DNA from: CAVTJL01 sp963735065
Lineage (GTDB): Bacteria > Pseudomonadota > Alphaproteobacteria > Geminicoccales > Geminicoccaceae
Assembly: GCA_963735065.1 (NCBI GenBank)
Contig: CAVTJL010000004.1
Span: 1-64,000 of the forward strand
Length of the DNA: 64,000 nt
Direction: 5' to 3'
Part shown: positions 8,570-16,924 of the stretch, in pieces
Numbering within the stretch: position 1 is the first letter of the stretch
How the letters are laid out: each line of letters opens with the position of its first letter
Notes under the pieces: model-generated
Told to the model about the DNA's origin: nothing
Database searches by the model: none
Seen by the model: the letters and a program-made list of their open reading frames with translations, nothing else
Made by a program: the position numbers and the translations under genes

Positions 8570-8934
8570 CCCCGGCGCCCCGTCGCGCGCAGGCGAATCG
8601 TGCTGAATTCTACTAACACGCGATAAGTCTTGACATCATTATCCAAATACGCGAACGTCCTCGGGCGCTGCTCGGCGCAGGGCATATGGCTCGAGGCCGA
8701 GGGCGTGCTTGACTGATGAGATGGGACCCTGGGGGGACTGTTCGAGAGAGCAGTCCCCTTTCTTTGACGCGTCGATCGTTCTGGGGCCGCGCCTTTCAAT
8801 TGTCTAAGGCGAAAGCTCGTCAGGGGAATTTCTCGTTCTGCTTGATAAGCCCGTCCGGCTGCCATACCCTCACACCCCGATGCGCGTCTCGTGACGACCC
8901 GCGCCGCGACGGCCCTGAGCGACGAACGGAGACG
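8570..8934. other. 365-bp divergent intergenic region, FIST gene / c-di-GMP regulator
   Basis: It contains the promoters for both divergent genes and the hairpin at 8733-8758. A TTGACA hexamer is present at 8630-8635 on the plus strand but has no good -10 partner at 16-18 bases. I see no credible ORF and no match to the c-di-GMP (GEMM) riboswitch core. Confidence 0.5.
8733..8765 (+). terminator. Rho-independent terminator-like hairpin with no gene upstream on its strand
   Basis: GGGGACTG (8733-8740) pairs perfectly with CAGTCCCC (8751-8758) across a 10-base loop and is followed by TTTCTTT. The gene to its left is on the opposite strand and the gene to its right starts 170 bases further on. 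So it either ends a short non-coding transcript from about 8640-8760 or sits as an attenuator in the leader of the 8935 gene. Confidence 0.5.
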
Positions 8935-11073
8935 ATGGCAAGGGTAGTCGTCCTCGACGACCGCGTCACCAATCGGAACATTCTCACGCGGTTGGCCACG
9001 TCGGTCGAGGAGGGGCTTCAGGTGGCGGCCTTCCGGACGCCGCGCGAGGCGCTGGACGCGCTGATCGGCGGCCTTGCCGTAGACCTGATCATCACCGACT
9101 ACAACATGCCGGAGATCGATGGGGCGGGCTTCATCCGGACAGTGAGGCGGCTGCCGGCGCTGGCCGACGTCCCGATCATCGTCGTGACGATCTATGAGGA
9201 TCGCGACTATCGCTATAACGCGCTCGAGGCCGGCGCCACCGACTTCCTGCTCAGCCCGGTCGATCACCTGGAATTCCGCGCGCGCGCCCGCAATCTCCTG
9301 ACGCTGCGCCGCCAGCAGCTGCTTCTGGCGGAGCGGGCGGCCGACCTGGAGCGCACGCTTCTCACGCGGACCGAGAGCGAGGCCCTTGCCGCGAGCCAGC
9401 CGCTCGACGGGCTGATCGAGGCGCTGCCGGCGGCGTTGAGCGCGGTCGACAGGGAGGGACGCTTCCTGCTCGTTAACCGAGCGCATGCTCGGCTCTTCGG
9501 CGTTGAGCCAGCGGATGCCGTGGGCCGCACCATCACCGAGGTCTGCGGCGAGGATTACGCGACGCGCCAGCTCGTGCTGAACGAGAAGGTGCTGGAGACG
9601 GGGGACCCGCTCGTCTCCACCCATTCCGAGATGTGGCCTGCGGTCGACGGCGCCCGGCAGTTGGTCGTGAGCAAGGGCCCCTTGCGGGACGGCAGCGGGC
9701 GCGTTGCAGGGGTCGTTACCGTCACGCTCGATGTCGGTGATCTGTTGCCAGGCGAGCGGGGTCACGAGATGCGCCCGGTCGGTAGCGGGCAGGCGCTTCC
9801 GCCGCTCGCGATCTTCCGCGACCGCCTGGAGCGCGAGATCGCTCGCGCCAGGCGCCACGAGGAGCTGCTGGCACTTCTTCACGTCGACATCGATCGGTTC
9901 AAGGGGATCAACGACGCATTTGGCGTGGCCTTCGGCGACCGCCTCCTCGAGGCTGTGGCCGAGCGCTTCGCCTCGAGGCTGCGCGAGACGGATTCGGTCA
10001 CGCATCTGCACTCGGACGAGTTTCTCGTCCTGCAGACCGGCATCAAGCGCGCCGATGACGCAGGTGAGCTGGCGCGGCGGCTGAGCGAGGCATTCGCCGA
10101 GCCGTTCCTCGTCGGGTCGCGCGAGGTGCATCTCAGCGCCAGCATCGGCCTCACCCTTTTCCCGGGCGACGGCAAGGCCGCAACCACGCTGCTCAAGAAC
10201 GCCGAGCTTGCCATGTATCGGGCAAAGGCAGCGGGTCGTGACTGCTACCGCTTCTTCGCGCGCGAGATGAACCTCGCAGCACGGCGCGCCGTGACGCTCG
10301 AGCGCGAGCTCCGTCAGGCCCTGGCAGGCGATCAGTTCGTGATCCACTACCAGCCGCAGATCGACCTCCGGTCCGGGCGGCTGGTCGGGGCGGAGGCACT
10401 GGTGCGTTGGCGTCACCCGCATCGTGGGCTCGTCCGGCCCGGAGAGTTCATCGGCCTGGCCGAGGAGATCGGCCTGATCGCCCCTCTCTCCGCCTGGGTG
10501 CTGCGAAAGGCATGCCTTCAGCATCGCGCGTGGCGCGAGCGCGGCCTGATCCAGGGCCAGCTATCGGTCAACCTCTCCCCGGTCCAGTTCCGTGAGCGGG
10601 GTGTCGAGCTCATGATCGAGCGGGTGCTCAAGGAGACAGGGCTCGAGCCCGAGGCGCTGGATGTCGAGCTTACGGAGCATGCGGTGATCGAGAACAGCCA
10701 GGCTGCGGCGGCGAGCCTGCGCTACCTGCATCAGCTGGGCGTCAGCCTGTCGATCGACGACTTCGGCACGGGCTACGCGTCGCTCGCCTACGTCAAGCGG
10801 CTGCCGGTGCAGCGTCTCAAGATCGACCAATCGTTCGTGCAGCATCTCGAGCAGGGCGCCAACGACGAGGTCATCGTCGCGGCGATCGTCAATCTCGGAC
10901 ACAGCCTCGGCCTCAAGGTCATCGCCGAGGGCATCGAGACGAAGGGCCAGCTCGAGCGCCTCGAGCGTCTCGGCTGCGACGAGGGGCAAGGCGATCTCTT
11001 GGGGCCGCCCTATGACGCGGTCGACTTCGAGGAGCGTGTTCTCGGTGCGAAGCCCGGCACGGCTGGCCGCTGA
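8935..11073 (+). CDS. RpfG-position response regulator, REC-PAS-GGDEF-EAL (c-di-GMP phosphodiesterase)
   Basis: 712 residues. The receiver domain (1-125) has VVLDD and phospho-acceptor D55 in LIITDYNMPEIDG; the usual conserved Lys is Ser (S107 in FLLSPVD). A PAS domain (about 160-270) follows. The GGDEF domain (about 290-445) has HSDEF at 359-363 in place of GGDEF, so cyclase activity is unlikely. The EAL domain (about 455-700) keeps E487 in AEALVRW, SVNLSP, ELTEHAVIE, SIDDFGTGYAS, LKIDQSF, IAEGIE and GQG, the full catalytic set. It should therefore hydrolyse c-di-GMP to pGpG, perhaps tuned by GTP binding to the dead GGDEF domain. The ATG at 8935 has GGAG upstream; reading further upstream is not supported. 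It overlaps the next gene, so the two are co-expressed. Confidence 0.88.
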   Translation: MARVVVLDDRVTNRNILTRLATSVEEGLQVAAFRTPREALDALIGGLAVDLIITDYNMPEIDGAGFIRTVRRLPALADVPIIVVTIYEDRDYRYNALEAGATDFLLSPVDHLEFRARARNLLTLRRQQLLLAERAADLERTLLTRTESEALAASQPLDGLIEALPAALSAVDREGRFLLVNRAHARLFGVEPADAVGRTITEVCGEDYATRQLVLNEKVLETGDPLVSTHSEMWPAVDGARQLVVSKGPLRDGSGRVAGVVTVTLDVGDLLPGERGHEMRPVGSGQALPPLAIFRDRLEREIARARRHEELLALLHVDIDRFKGINDAFGVAFGDRLLEAVAERFASRLRETDSVTHLHSDEFLVLQTGIKRADDAGELARRLSEAFAEPFLVGSREVHLSASIGLTLFPGDGKAATTLLKNAELAMYRAKAAGRDCYRFFAREMNLAARRAVTLERELRQALAGDQFVIHYQPQIDLRSGRLVGAEALVRWRHPHRGLVRPGEFIGLAEEIGLIAPLSAWVLRKACLQHRAWRERGLIQGQLSVNLSPVQFRERGVELMIERVLKETGLEPEALDVELTEHAVIENSQAAAASLRYLHQLGVSLSIDDFGTGYASLAYVKRLPVQRLKIDQSFVQHLEQGANDEVIVAAIVNLGHSLGLKVIAEGIETKGQLERLERLGCDEGQGDLLGPPYDAVDFEERVLGAKPGTAGR

Positions 11074-13621
11074 GCCTCCGTCGCGGGGGGCCAATCGAGC
11101 GGACCGCGCTCGCGCGCCGACGGGCGAGATCGGCCGCATCGCGCGCTGGCTGAGGGCAAGGCTCGCCGGGCGACCCGACAGCGAGCACGAGCAGGCGCTC
11201 ATCCGCCTCGTCATCTTTGCGCTCGCCTTCGTCTTCGTGATGCTCGTGCCGCCCGATCCGACGAGCGACGCAACCGTCCTCGCGTTGGCGATACCTCTTT
11301 ATCTGGCCGTCACGGCGGCGGCCCTCGCCATTCTTGGCCACATCCTCCTCAGACCGGACGCCAACCCGGTGCGTCGCGTTCTGGGCATGCTGATCGACAA
11401 TATTGCCTGCAACGGCGTGATGCTGATCGGCGGGCCGTCGGCGATGGTCTTCTTTCCACTGCTCCTGTGGACGATCCTCGGCCACGGCTTTCGGTTCGGC
11501 CGCGGCTATCTCGTCGGCGCTGCTGCCACGGCCATCGTCTGCTTCGGTGCCGTCGTTCGCTTCGGGCCGGGGTGGGAGTCGGTGCCCTATCTCGATGTCG
11601 GGCTTCTCTTCTCGCTGATCCTGTTGCCGGCCTACTTTTGGATACTGCTCGGCAAGCTAACCGACGCCGTCAGCCGTGCAGAGGAAGCGAGCCGTGCCAA
11701 GAGCCAGTTCCTCGCCACGATGAGTTACGAGTTCAGAACCCCGCTCAACGCCGTGATCGGGATGAGCGATCTCTTGAGGACGACGAGCCTGGATGCCGAG
11801 CAGCGGGGCATGGTGGGGACAATTCGCGGTGCCGCCGGCAGCCTCCTGGCCCTGGTCAACGACCTGCTCGACATTGCCAGCATCGAGGCCCGGCGCCTGA
11901 CGGTCGAGCCGGTACCGTTCAGCCTCGCGCGCGAGCTCGCAGGCCTTCGTGCCATGCTCCACCCACAAGTGAGGGACAAAGGCCTCTATCTGAGGCTGCG
12001 CTGGCATCCCGATACCCCATCGGACCTGATCGGCGCCGCGGAGCCACTGCGCCGCATTCTCCTCAACCTCACAGCCAACGCGATCCGCTTCACGGCGCGG
12101 GGCGGCGTGGTCATCGAGGTGGTGCCGCTCGAGCTGACGCCTGTGCAGGTCCGCTTGCGGTTGGTCGTCCGTGACACGGGGATAGGCATCCCGGCCGAGC
12201 GCCAGAAGGAGATCTTCGAGCGTTTCACCCAAGCTGACACTGAGACGCGCCGACGCTTCGGAGGCACCGGCCTCGGCCTCGCCATCGCCCGTGACCTCGC
12301 GACCCTGATGGGAGGCCGGATCGGAGTCTCGAGCACGCCGGACGAGGGCTCGGCCTTCTGGGTGGAGCTGCCCTTCGCGCGGGCAGATCGGCCTGCCGAT
12401 CCACCCGGCGATCCGCGGGAGGGCAGCGTGATTGTCGCCGGCGGCGGCGACGCTCTTCTTTGCCGTCTCCAGCGTCTCGGCTTTCTCGCCTTGCCGGCGC
12501 GCGGCGTCGAAGGGGTGGGGCGCCGGCTACGGTCGACGACCGGCCGGGTCGCGATCCTGCTCGGTCCCGACGGCATGGACATCGAGCCGGCCGAGCTGGC
12601 GGCACGTCTGGCCGCGGACGGCGGAGCAGGGCCGGTCGACATCCTGACCCTGGGAGACGGCTGGAGCCCGAGCCCCGACGTCACCCTGGCCGATCTGCCG
12701 GCTGCGATTGATGACCAGAGGCTGGCCGCCTGCCTCGCCGCAGCGCTCGCGAGACAGGAGCAGACGCCGCCGGCGGAGGCGGCGGAGGGGGCCGCTGCGT
12801 TTCGCGCGCGCCGCCCGGGCAGAATCCTGCTCGCCGAGGACATTCGCACCAACCAGCAGGTGATCGGCGCCATTCTCGGGCGAGCGGGCCACGAGGTCGT
12901 GATCGTCGCGAGTGGCGACGAGGTGCTGGAGCGGCTCGAGACGGAGCGCTTCGACCTCGTCCTCACCGACATCAACATGCCGGGCATGAGCGGCTTTGAG
13001 CTGATCAAGCTCTTGCGCTTCGCGCATCCGGCCTCGACCCTGCCGCCGATCGTGGCGCTGAGCGCCGATGCCACCAGGGAGGCAAGGGCCACCGCCGAGG
13101 ATCTCGGCTTCAGCGGCTATATGACGAAGCCCGTCGACGCCGTGGCGCTGGTGGAGGCCCTCGACGACCTCATGGTCCCAGCAACCAAGCCGCTCGCCGC
13201 CGCACCGCGCGCGATCCCGCCTATTGGTGCCGACGCAGGTACTGCGCTGACCCTCGATCGTAGCAAGCTGGACGCCTTGCGCCGCCTCGATGACGACGGG
13301 ACCTTTGTGGTCGGCCTCATGCGCGACTTCGTGGCCGATGCCGAGGAGCTGACCGAACGGCTGGACGTTGCCGTCGCCGAGGACGATGTCAGGAGCTTTC
13401 GCGATCTGGCGCACGCGCTTCGGAGCAGTGCCGCGCATCTCGGAGCTCAGGCCCTGGTCGAGCGGACGCTGGCATGGCGGCAGCTCGATGCTGCAGCGCT
13501 CGCATCGCGCGGACCCGAGGAGATGGCGGCGCTCCGACGGGTCCTTGCCGAGCTGCGGGCGGCGTTGGATGCCTATCGGGCGGAGCTCGTCGCCTCGCCG
13601 AGCGACACCGCCCGCGACTGA
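11012..13621 (+). CDS. rpfC: RpfC-like DSF sensor hybrid histidine kinase (H-box His replaced by Tyr)
   Basis: 869 residues, with the whole Xanthomonas RpfC layout: juxtamembrane RLAGRPDSEHEQALIRLVI, five membrane segments (about 63-215), dimerisation/H-box, HATPase (NLTANAIRF, RDTGIGIP, FERFTQAD, GTGLGLAIA), receiver (D653 in LTDINMPGMSG, Lys in YMTKPVD) and C-terminal Hpt (H801 in AHALRSSAAHLG). The H-box reads MSYEFRTPLN: residue 239, codon TAC at 11726-11728, is Tyr where the phosphorylated His should be. Either the protein cannot autophosphorylate or the base is an error (CAC would restore His). The first ATG overlaps the upstream gene by 62 bp; a GTG at 11045 with GAGGAG upstream is an alternative start and gives an N-terminus closer to Xanthomonas length. 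It converges on rpfF with a 15-bp gap. Confidence 0.87.
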   Translation: MTRSTSRSVFSVRSPARLAAEPPSRGANRADRARAPTGEIGRIARWLRARLAGRPDSEHEQALIRLVIFALAFVFVMLVPPDPTSDATVLALAIPLYLAVTAAALAILGHILLRPDANPVRRVLGMLIDNIACNGVMLIGGPSAMVFFPLLLWTILGHGFRFGRGYLVGAAATAIVCFGAVVRFGPGWESVPYLDVGLLFSLILLPAYFWILLGKLTDAVSRAEEASRAKSQFLATMSYEFRTPLNAVIGMSDLLRTTSLDAEQRGMVGTIRGAAGSLLALVNDLLDIASIEARRLTVEPVPFSLARELAGLRAMLHPQVRDKGLYLRLRWHPDTPSDLIGAAEPLRRILLNLTANAIRFTARGGVVIEVVPLELTPVQVRLRLVVRDTGIGIPAERQKEIFERFTQADTETRRRFGGTGLGLAIARDLATLMGGRIGVSSTPDEGSAFWVELPFARADRPADPPGDPREGSVIVAGGGDALLCRLQRLGFLALPARGVEGVGRRLRSTTGRVAILLGPDGMDIEPAELAARLAADGGAGPVDILTLGDGWSPSPDVTLADLPAAIDDQRLAACLAAALARQEQTPPAEAAEGAAAFRARRPGRILLAEDIRTNQQVIGAILGRAGHEVVIVASGDEVLERLETERFDLVLTDINMPGMSGFELIKLLRFAHPASTLPPIVALSADATREARATAEDLGFSGYMTKPVDAVALVEALDDLMVPATKPLAAAPRAIPPIGADAGTALTLDRSKLDALRRLDDDGTFVVGLMRDFVADAEELTERLDVAVAEDDVRSFRDLAHALRSSAAHLGAQALVERTLAWRQLDAAALASRGPEEMAALRRVLAELRAALDAYRAELVASPSDTARD

Positions 13622-13636
13622 CACGATCGCGCTGCC

Positions 13637-14599
13637 TTACCGAGCGGCGCGTCGGCGCTCCTGAAGGCGGGCCAGGACATCCATGCGGCGCAGCTCGGTC
13701 GATCCCAGCTCCATGGCCAGCTCGATCCACAGATCAACGATCGCGAGCAGCTCCTGGCGGCCGACCGGATCGACCCGCTTGCAGGCACGGCGCAGCGTTC
13801 TGAGCATCGGGAACCGCTGGTCGTTCGCCGACACGAAGCGCTCGAGCGCAGCCTCCGCCTCGCCAGGCTCGCATACGACGTCGATCAGCCCCATGGCGTG
13901 GAGCTCGTCCGCGCTCCTGGTCCGGCCATCCTCGATCAGCTCGCGTGCCTGACGCTCGCCGAGCCGTCGCTTGAGGAAGCTGAACGCGCCCATGCCGGGA
14001 AAGAGGTTGAAGAGAACCTCCGGCAGGCCGAACCGCGCGTCGCGCTCGGCGATGACGATGTCGTTTGTGAGCATCAACTCGAGACCGCCGCCAATCGCAT
14101 CACCCTTCACGAGCGCCACGGTCAGTATCGGCAAGTCGAGCGCGTAGTAGTTGTCGTAGAGGACGTCGATGCAGCGATAAGCGTAGGAGGTGAGGGTGGC
14201 ACGGTCGCCTGCACGGATGCAGCGCGTGAAGAACGCAAGGTCGCCGCCGAGGCTGAACGCTCCCGCCGCCGCCGAGGTCCACACGAGGTAGCGCACGGGC
14301 ATCTCGGCGGTCGGGCGATCATCAAGAACCGCTTTCAGACGGAGCTGCAGCTCGCGCGAGTCATCGACAAGGGCGGGGGTGTAGCAGGCGCGCTCATGAT
14401 GGTGCATCTCGGCCCAAAGGATCCCGGTCCGGGAGTCGAGCCTGCTCGTCAGCGTCGGAAGCTCATACTCGACGCTTCCGCCGGGGCCCGGAACCGCTGG
14501 AAGCGAGGGGGAGCTCGGCAACCCGACCCGCCAGCGCGGGCGATTGTCGTTATCGACTGCTCCGATCATGCCCCTGAGCTCGTGGATCGATGTTGCCAT
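13637..14599 (-). CDS. rpfF: DSF synthase RpfF (crotonase-fold enoyl-CoA hydratase/thioesterase)
   Basis: 320 residues. RpfF makes cis-2-unsaturated fatty-acid signals (DSF family) by dehydrating 3-hydroxyacyl-ACP and releasing the acid. Visible RpfF hallmarks are the N-terminal TRLDSRTGILWAEMHHHERACYTP block (residues 51-74), the oxyanion region FSLGGDLAFF, and the two catalytic glutamates E174 (IGGGLE) and E194 (GLPEVLFNLFPGMGAFSFL), spaced 20 apart exactly like E141/E161 of Xanthomonas RpfF. Ordinary enoyl-CoA hydratases lack the LFNLFPGMGA signature. The ATG at 14599 has GGGAG eight bases upstream. It converges on the RpfC-like kinase, as in xanthomonads. The upstream promoter region is unusually AT-rich. 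Confidence 0.88.
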   Translation of the reverse strand: MATSIHELRGMIGAVDNDNRPRWRVGLPSSPSLPAVPGPGGSVEYELPTLTSRLDSRTGILWAEMHHHERACYTPALVDDSRELQLRLKAVLDDRPTAEMPVRYLVWTSAAAGAFSLGGDLAFFTRCIRAGDRATLTSYAYRCIDVLYDNYYALDLPILTVALVKGDAIGGGLELMLTNDIVIAERDARFGLPEVLFNLFPGMGAFSFLKRRLGERQARELIEDGRTRSADELHAMGLIDVVCEPGEAEAALERFVSANDQRFPMLRTLRRACKRVDPVGRQELLAIVDLWIELAMELGSTELRRMDVLARLQERRRAAR

Positions 14600-14639
14600 T
14601 GTCGTTCTCCCGCACGCGGCGGCTCGTGCGCTGCTGAGG

Positions 14640-14800
14640 TTAGGACCGCCACGGTCACTGACGCCTATCGCCAGTATTGGTATTATCGTTTTTTAACTGC
14701 AGCAATGACTTTCGTATCACTGTTCTAGTAGTTTTGTAGGAGAAAAATCTATTAATAACGATAGAATTTTATCTTTCTTTGATGCAAGCGTCGGCGGCGG
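14640..14800. promoter_or_regulatory. AT-rich island upstream of rpfF
   Basis: About 14680-14783 is far richer in A/T than anything around it, with several runs of four to six A or T and a small inverted repeat TCTAT...ATAGA (about 14748-14765). It occupies the rpfF promoter side of the 286-bp gap to the rhomboid gene. No clean -35/-10 pair could be fixed. It could be a binding region for a nucleoid protein or an XRE/MucR-type regulator. Confidence 0.35.
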
Positions 14801-14885
14801 GCGGTCTGGTCCTGCCGTCAGAGAGCATCATCCGACGCCAGTCTTAATGCGCGGTTAACCGAGCCGAAGAGTCGTGTCGGGACGA

Positions 14886-15569
14886 TCAGCCCCAGGGACC
14901 ACGTCCGCGACGCAGCGGGCGGCGCATCACCAGAGCGAACCCGATGCCGATCAGGAAGCCGCCGATATGGGCCCACAGAGCGACCCCTGTCTCAAGGCCG
15001 AGCAGGGCGGTGGCGAGCTGGAAGACGAACCAGAAGCCCAAGAGCCAGCGAGCGCGCACATAGTGGAAGAACATGCAGCTGATCGGAACGAAGATGAGGA
15101 TGCGAGCGTAGGGGAAGAGCACGAGGTAGGCGCCCAGCACCCCTGAGATGGCGCCGCTGGCCCCGATGACGGGCGTGGTGGAGGCGGGATCGGTGGCTAT
15201 CTGAGCCAGCGCTGCCGCCAGGCCGCCTGCCAGATAGAGCAGGACATAGCGTAGGTGGCCGAGGCGATCCTCGACGCTCTGGCCGAAGATCCAGAGATAG
15301 AGCAGATTGCCGGCAATATGCAGCCAGCCGCCGTGCAGGAAGAGCGAGGTCAGGATCGTGAGCGTTGGCGCCACGCTCCAGATTCCGTGAGCGAGCTGGG
15401 CCTGGCCCGTGACGATGGCCGGGATCATGCCCAGGCCCAGGAAGACGGCATGACGGGCCTGTTCCGAGAGGCTCAGCTCCCAGATGAAGGCGGCAACGCA
15501 GATTGCCATGATGCTCGCCGTGACGATCGGACGTCGCAAAGGCCGCCCATCGTCCCGCAACGGGATCAC
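14886..15569 (-). CDS. Rhomboid family intramembrane serine protease
   Basis: 227 residues with about six hydrophobic segments. Rhomboid landmarks are present: LFLHGGWLHIAGNLLYLW (the HxxxN helix, N88), the nucleophile S138 in VIGASGAISG, and the general base H201 in LWAHIGGF. It cleaves membrane proteins inside the bilayer; the substrate is unknown. A GTG start at 15569 is used. The gene lies in the same direction as rpfF and the UPF0104 gene but separated by 286 and 148 bp, so each may have its own promoter. Confidence 0.87.
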   Translation of the reverse strand: MIPLRDDGRPLRRPIVTASIMAICVAAFIWELSLSEQARHAVFLGLGMIPAIVTGQAQLAHGIWSVAPTLTILTSLFLHGGWLHIAGNLLYLWIFGQSVEDRLGHLRYVLLYLAGGLAAALAQIATDPASTTPVIGASGAISGVLGAYLVLFPYARILIFVPISCMFFHYVRARWLLGFWFVFQLATALLGLETGVALWAHIGGFLIGIGFALVMRRPLRRGRGPWG

Positions 15570-15717
15570 CGCAGCTCCGCGTGCGGCACGCCGCCTGCCA
15601 TGGCGCTGCCGTCGGTGCCTGCCGCGACCGGCGCGTCGTGCCGCGAGCGAGGTGGCTGGGGCAGGGCGGGCTGAGTAAGCACACCGGCCGTTGGTGGCAG
15701 CCGGCAGTCCTGGTTGC

Positions 15718-16740
15718 TCAACCGGTGTCCCCGACAGTGCCCCGTTGGCGGAGCCATCGCTGCAGCTCGATCACCCCGAAGGCCAGCGCACCCACGAGCA
15801 GGGGGAGCATGTAGTAGATGGCACGAAAGGCGATGAGCGCGCCGATGACGGCCACCGTCTGCTGGTCATCGGGATTGATGAGCACGAGGACGGCCGATTC
15901 GAAGACGCCGAGGCTGCCGGGCACGTGGCTGAGCAGCCCCAATGTGGTGGCTGCAAGAAAGGCCCCCAGCAGCTCAGGATAGCCGAGCCCGAGCTCCGCG
16001 GGCATCAGCATCTTGAGCGCGGCAGCGACGGCACAAAGGTCGGCGATGCCGAGCAGGATCTGGACGATCGTGATCCTGGCTCTGGGGAGGACGATCACCT
16101 GGCCGCCCAGCCGGATCGGGTGGTGAAACCAGGCGCCCCAGATCAGAAAGGCGAGGACAACGGCCATCAGCAGGCCGCCCAGAGCACGCAGCCCGGTCTC
16201 GGGAAGCCCGAGCGCGGCAGCCAGGAGGGTGGGCTCGAACAGCAGGACAAGGCTCCACAAGGTCAGCGCGCCGAGCCCGAAGGTGGTCGTGAAGAAGACC
16301 TGCACCTTGGCGATCTCGAACAGCGAGAAGCCGCGTGGAGCGTAGAGCTTGTAGCGTATCGTGGCGCCGACGAAGATCGCGAAGCCGACGGAATGGGCGA
16401 TCGACTGGGTGATGAACGAGTAGAGGGCCACCACGGCTGGTGACAGGCGGCGCCCGATGAACCAGATGGCGTAGAGCTCGTAGCCGAACAGCGCCACGAA
16501 GCTGAGCATGGTCGCGAGGATCGCAAGAAGGATCGGCCTGAGCGAGATGCGCGCCAGCTCGATGCCGAGCTGACGCAGGCTGACGTGGCTCATCCAGCGA
16601 TGCAGCACCCAGATCGCCAGCACGAACATCGCGATGCCCACGACGGCTGAAAGGGCGTTCTTGACGCGTCGGGTCGACAGAAGCCGCATGGCTGCTGCCA
16701 GAAGGCCGGCATCACGCGGATGGTTGCCTGTCGCGCTCAC
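15718..16740 (-). CDS. UPF0104 / lysylphosphatidylglycerol synthase-like integral membrane protein
   Basis: 340 residues with eight or more hydrophobic helices. The pattern SVGFAIFVGATIRYKLYAPR in the first half and LLSHVPGSLGVFESAVLVL in the second is the typical signature of the UPF0104/YbhN family, related to the flippase domain of MprF. No soluble synthase domain is attached. It probably handles a lipid or lipid-linked molecule at the inner membrane, but no substrate can be assigned. A GTG start at 16740 gives a short cytoplasmic N-terminus. Confidence 0.8.
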   Translation of the reverse strand: MSATGNHPRDAGLLAAAMRLLSTRRVKNALSAVVGIAMFVLAIWVLHRWMSHVSLRQLGIELARISLRPILLAILATMLSFVALFGYELYAIWFIGRRLSPAVVALYSFITQSIAHSVGFAIFVGATIRYKLYAPRGFSLFEIAKVQVFFTTTFGLGALTLWSLVLLFEPTLLAAALGLPETGLRALGGLLMAVVLAFLIWGAWFHHPIRLGGQVIVLPRARITIVQILLGIADLCAVAAALKMLMPAELGLGYPELLGAFLAATTLGLLSHVPGSLGVFESAVLVLINPDDQQTVAVIGALIAFRAIYYMLPLLVGALAFGVIELQRWLRQRGTVGDTG

Positions 16741-16924
16741 CTGTCCTGCTTCATGGGGCTCGGCGCCTGTCGGGGTCGCCGCGCCCGGGATAGGCCGCCG
16801 CCTCCCCAGCGACCCTTATCGACCGCGCGCGGTCGGGTTGCATCAGGCCAGCGCCGGTGGCGATATGCAAGCGCTCGGGCCTGTGTGGGCCCGGCCGCAG
16901 GCGAGCCGGCGACGATGGCCGAGC

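Noticed and set aside
8761..8934. Possible c-di-GMP (GEMM) riboswitch in the leader of the c-di-GMP regulator
   Set aside because: The conserved GEMM core elements are not present; only the simple hairpin at 8733-8758 is seen.
8566..10524. 652-codon minus-strand frame over the response regulator
   Set aside because: Antisense to REC-PAS-GGDEF motifs; no ribosome site and no domain pattern.
13637..14599. Calling this gene an ordinary enoyl-CoA hydratase
   Set aside because: The TRLDSRTGILWAEM block, LFNLFPGMGA motif, Glu spacing and convergence with an RpfC homologue fit RpfF specifically.
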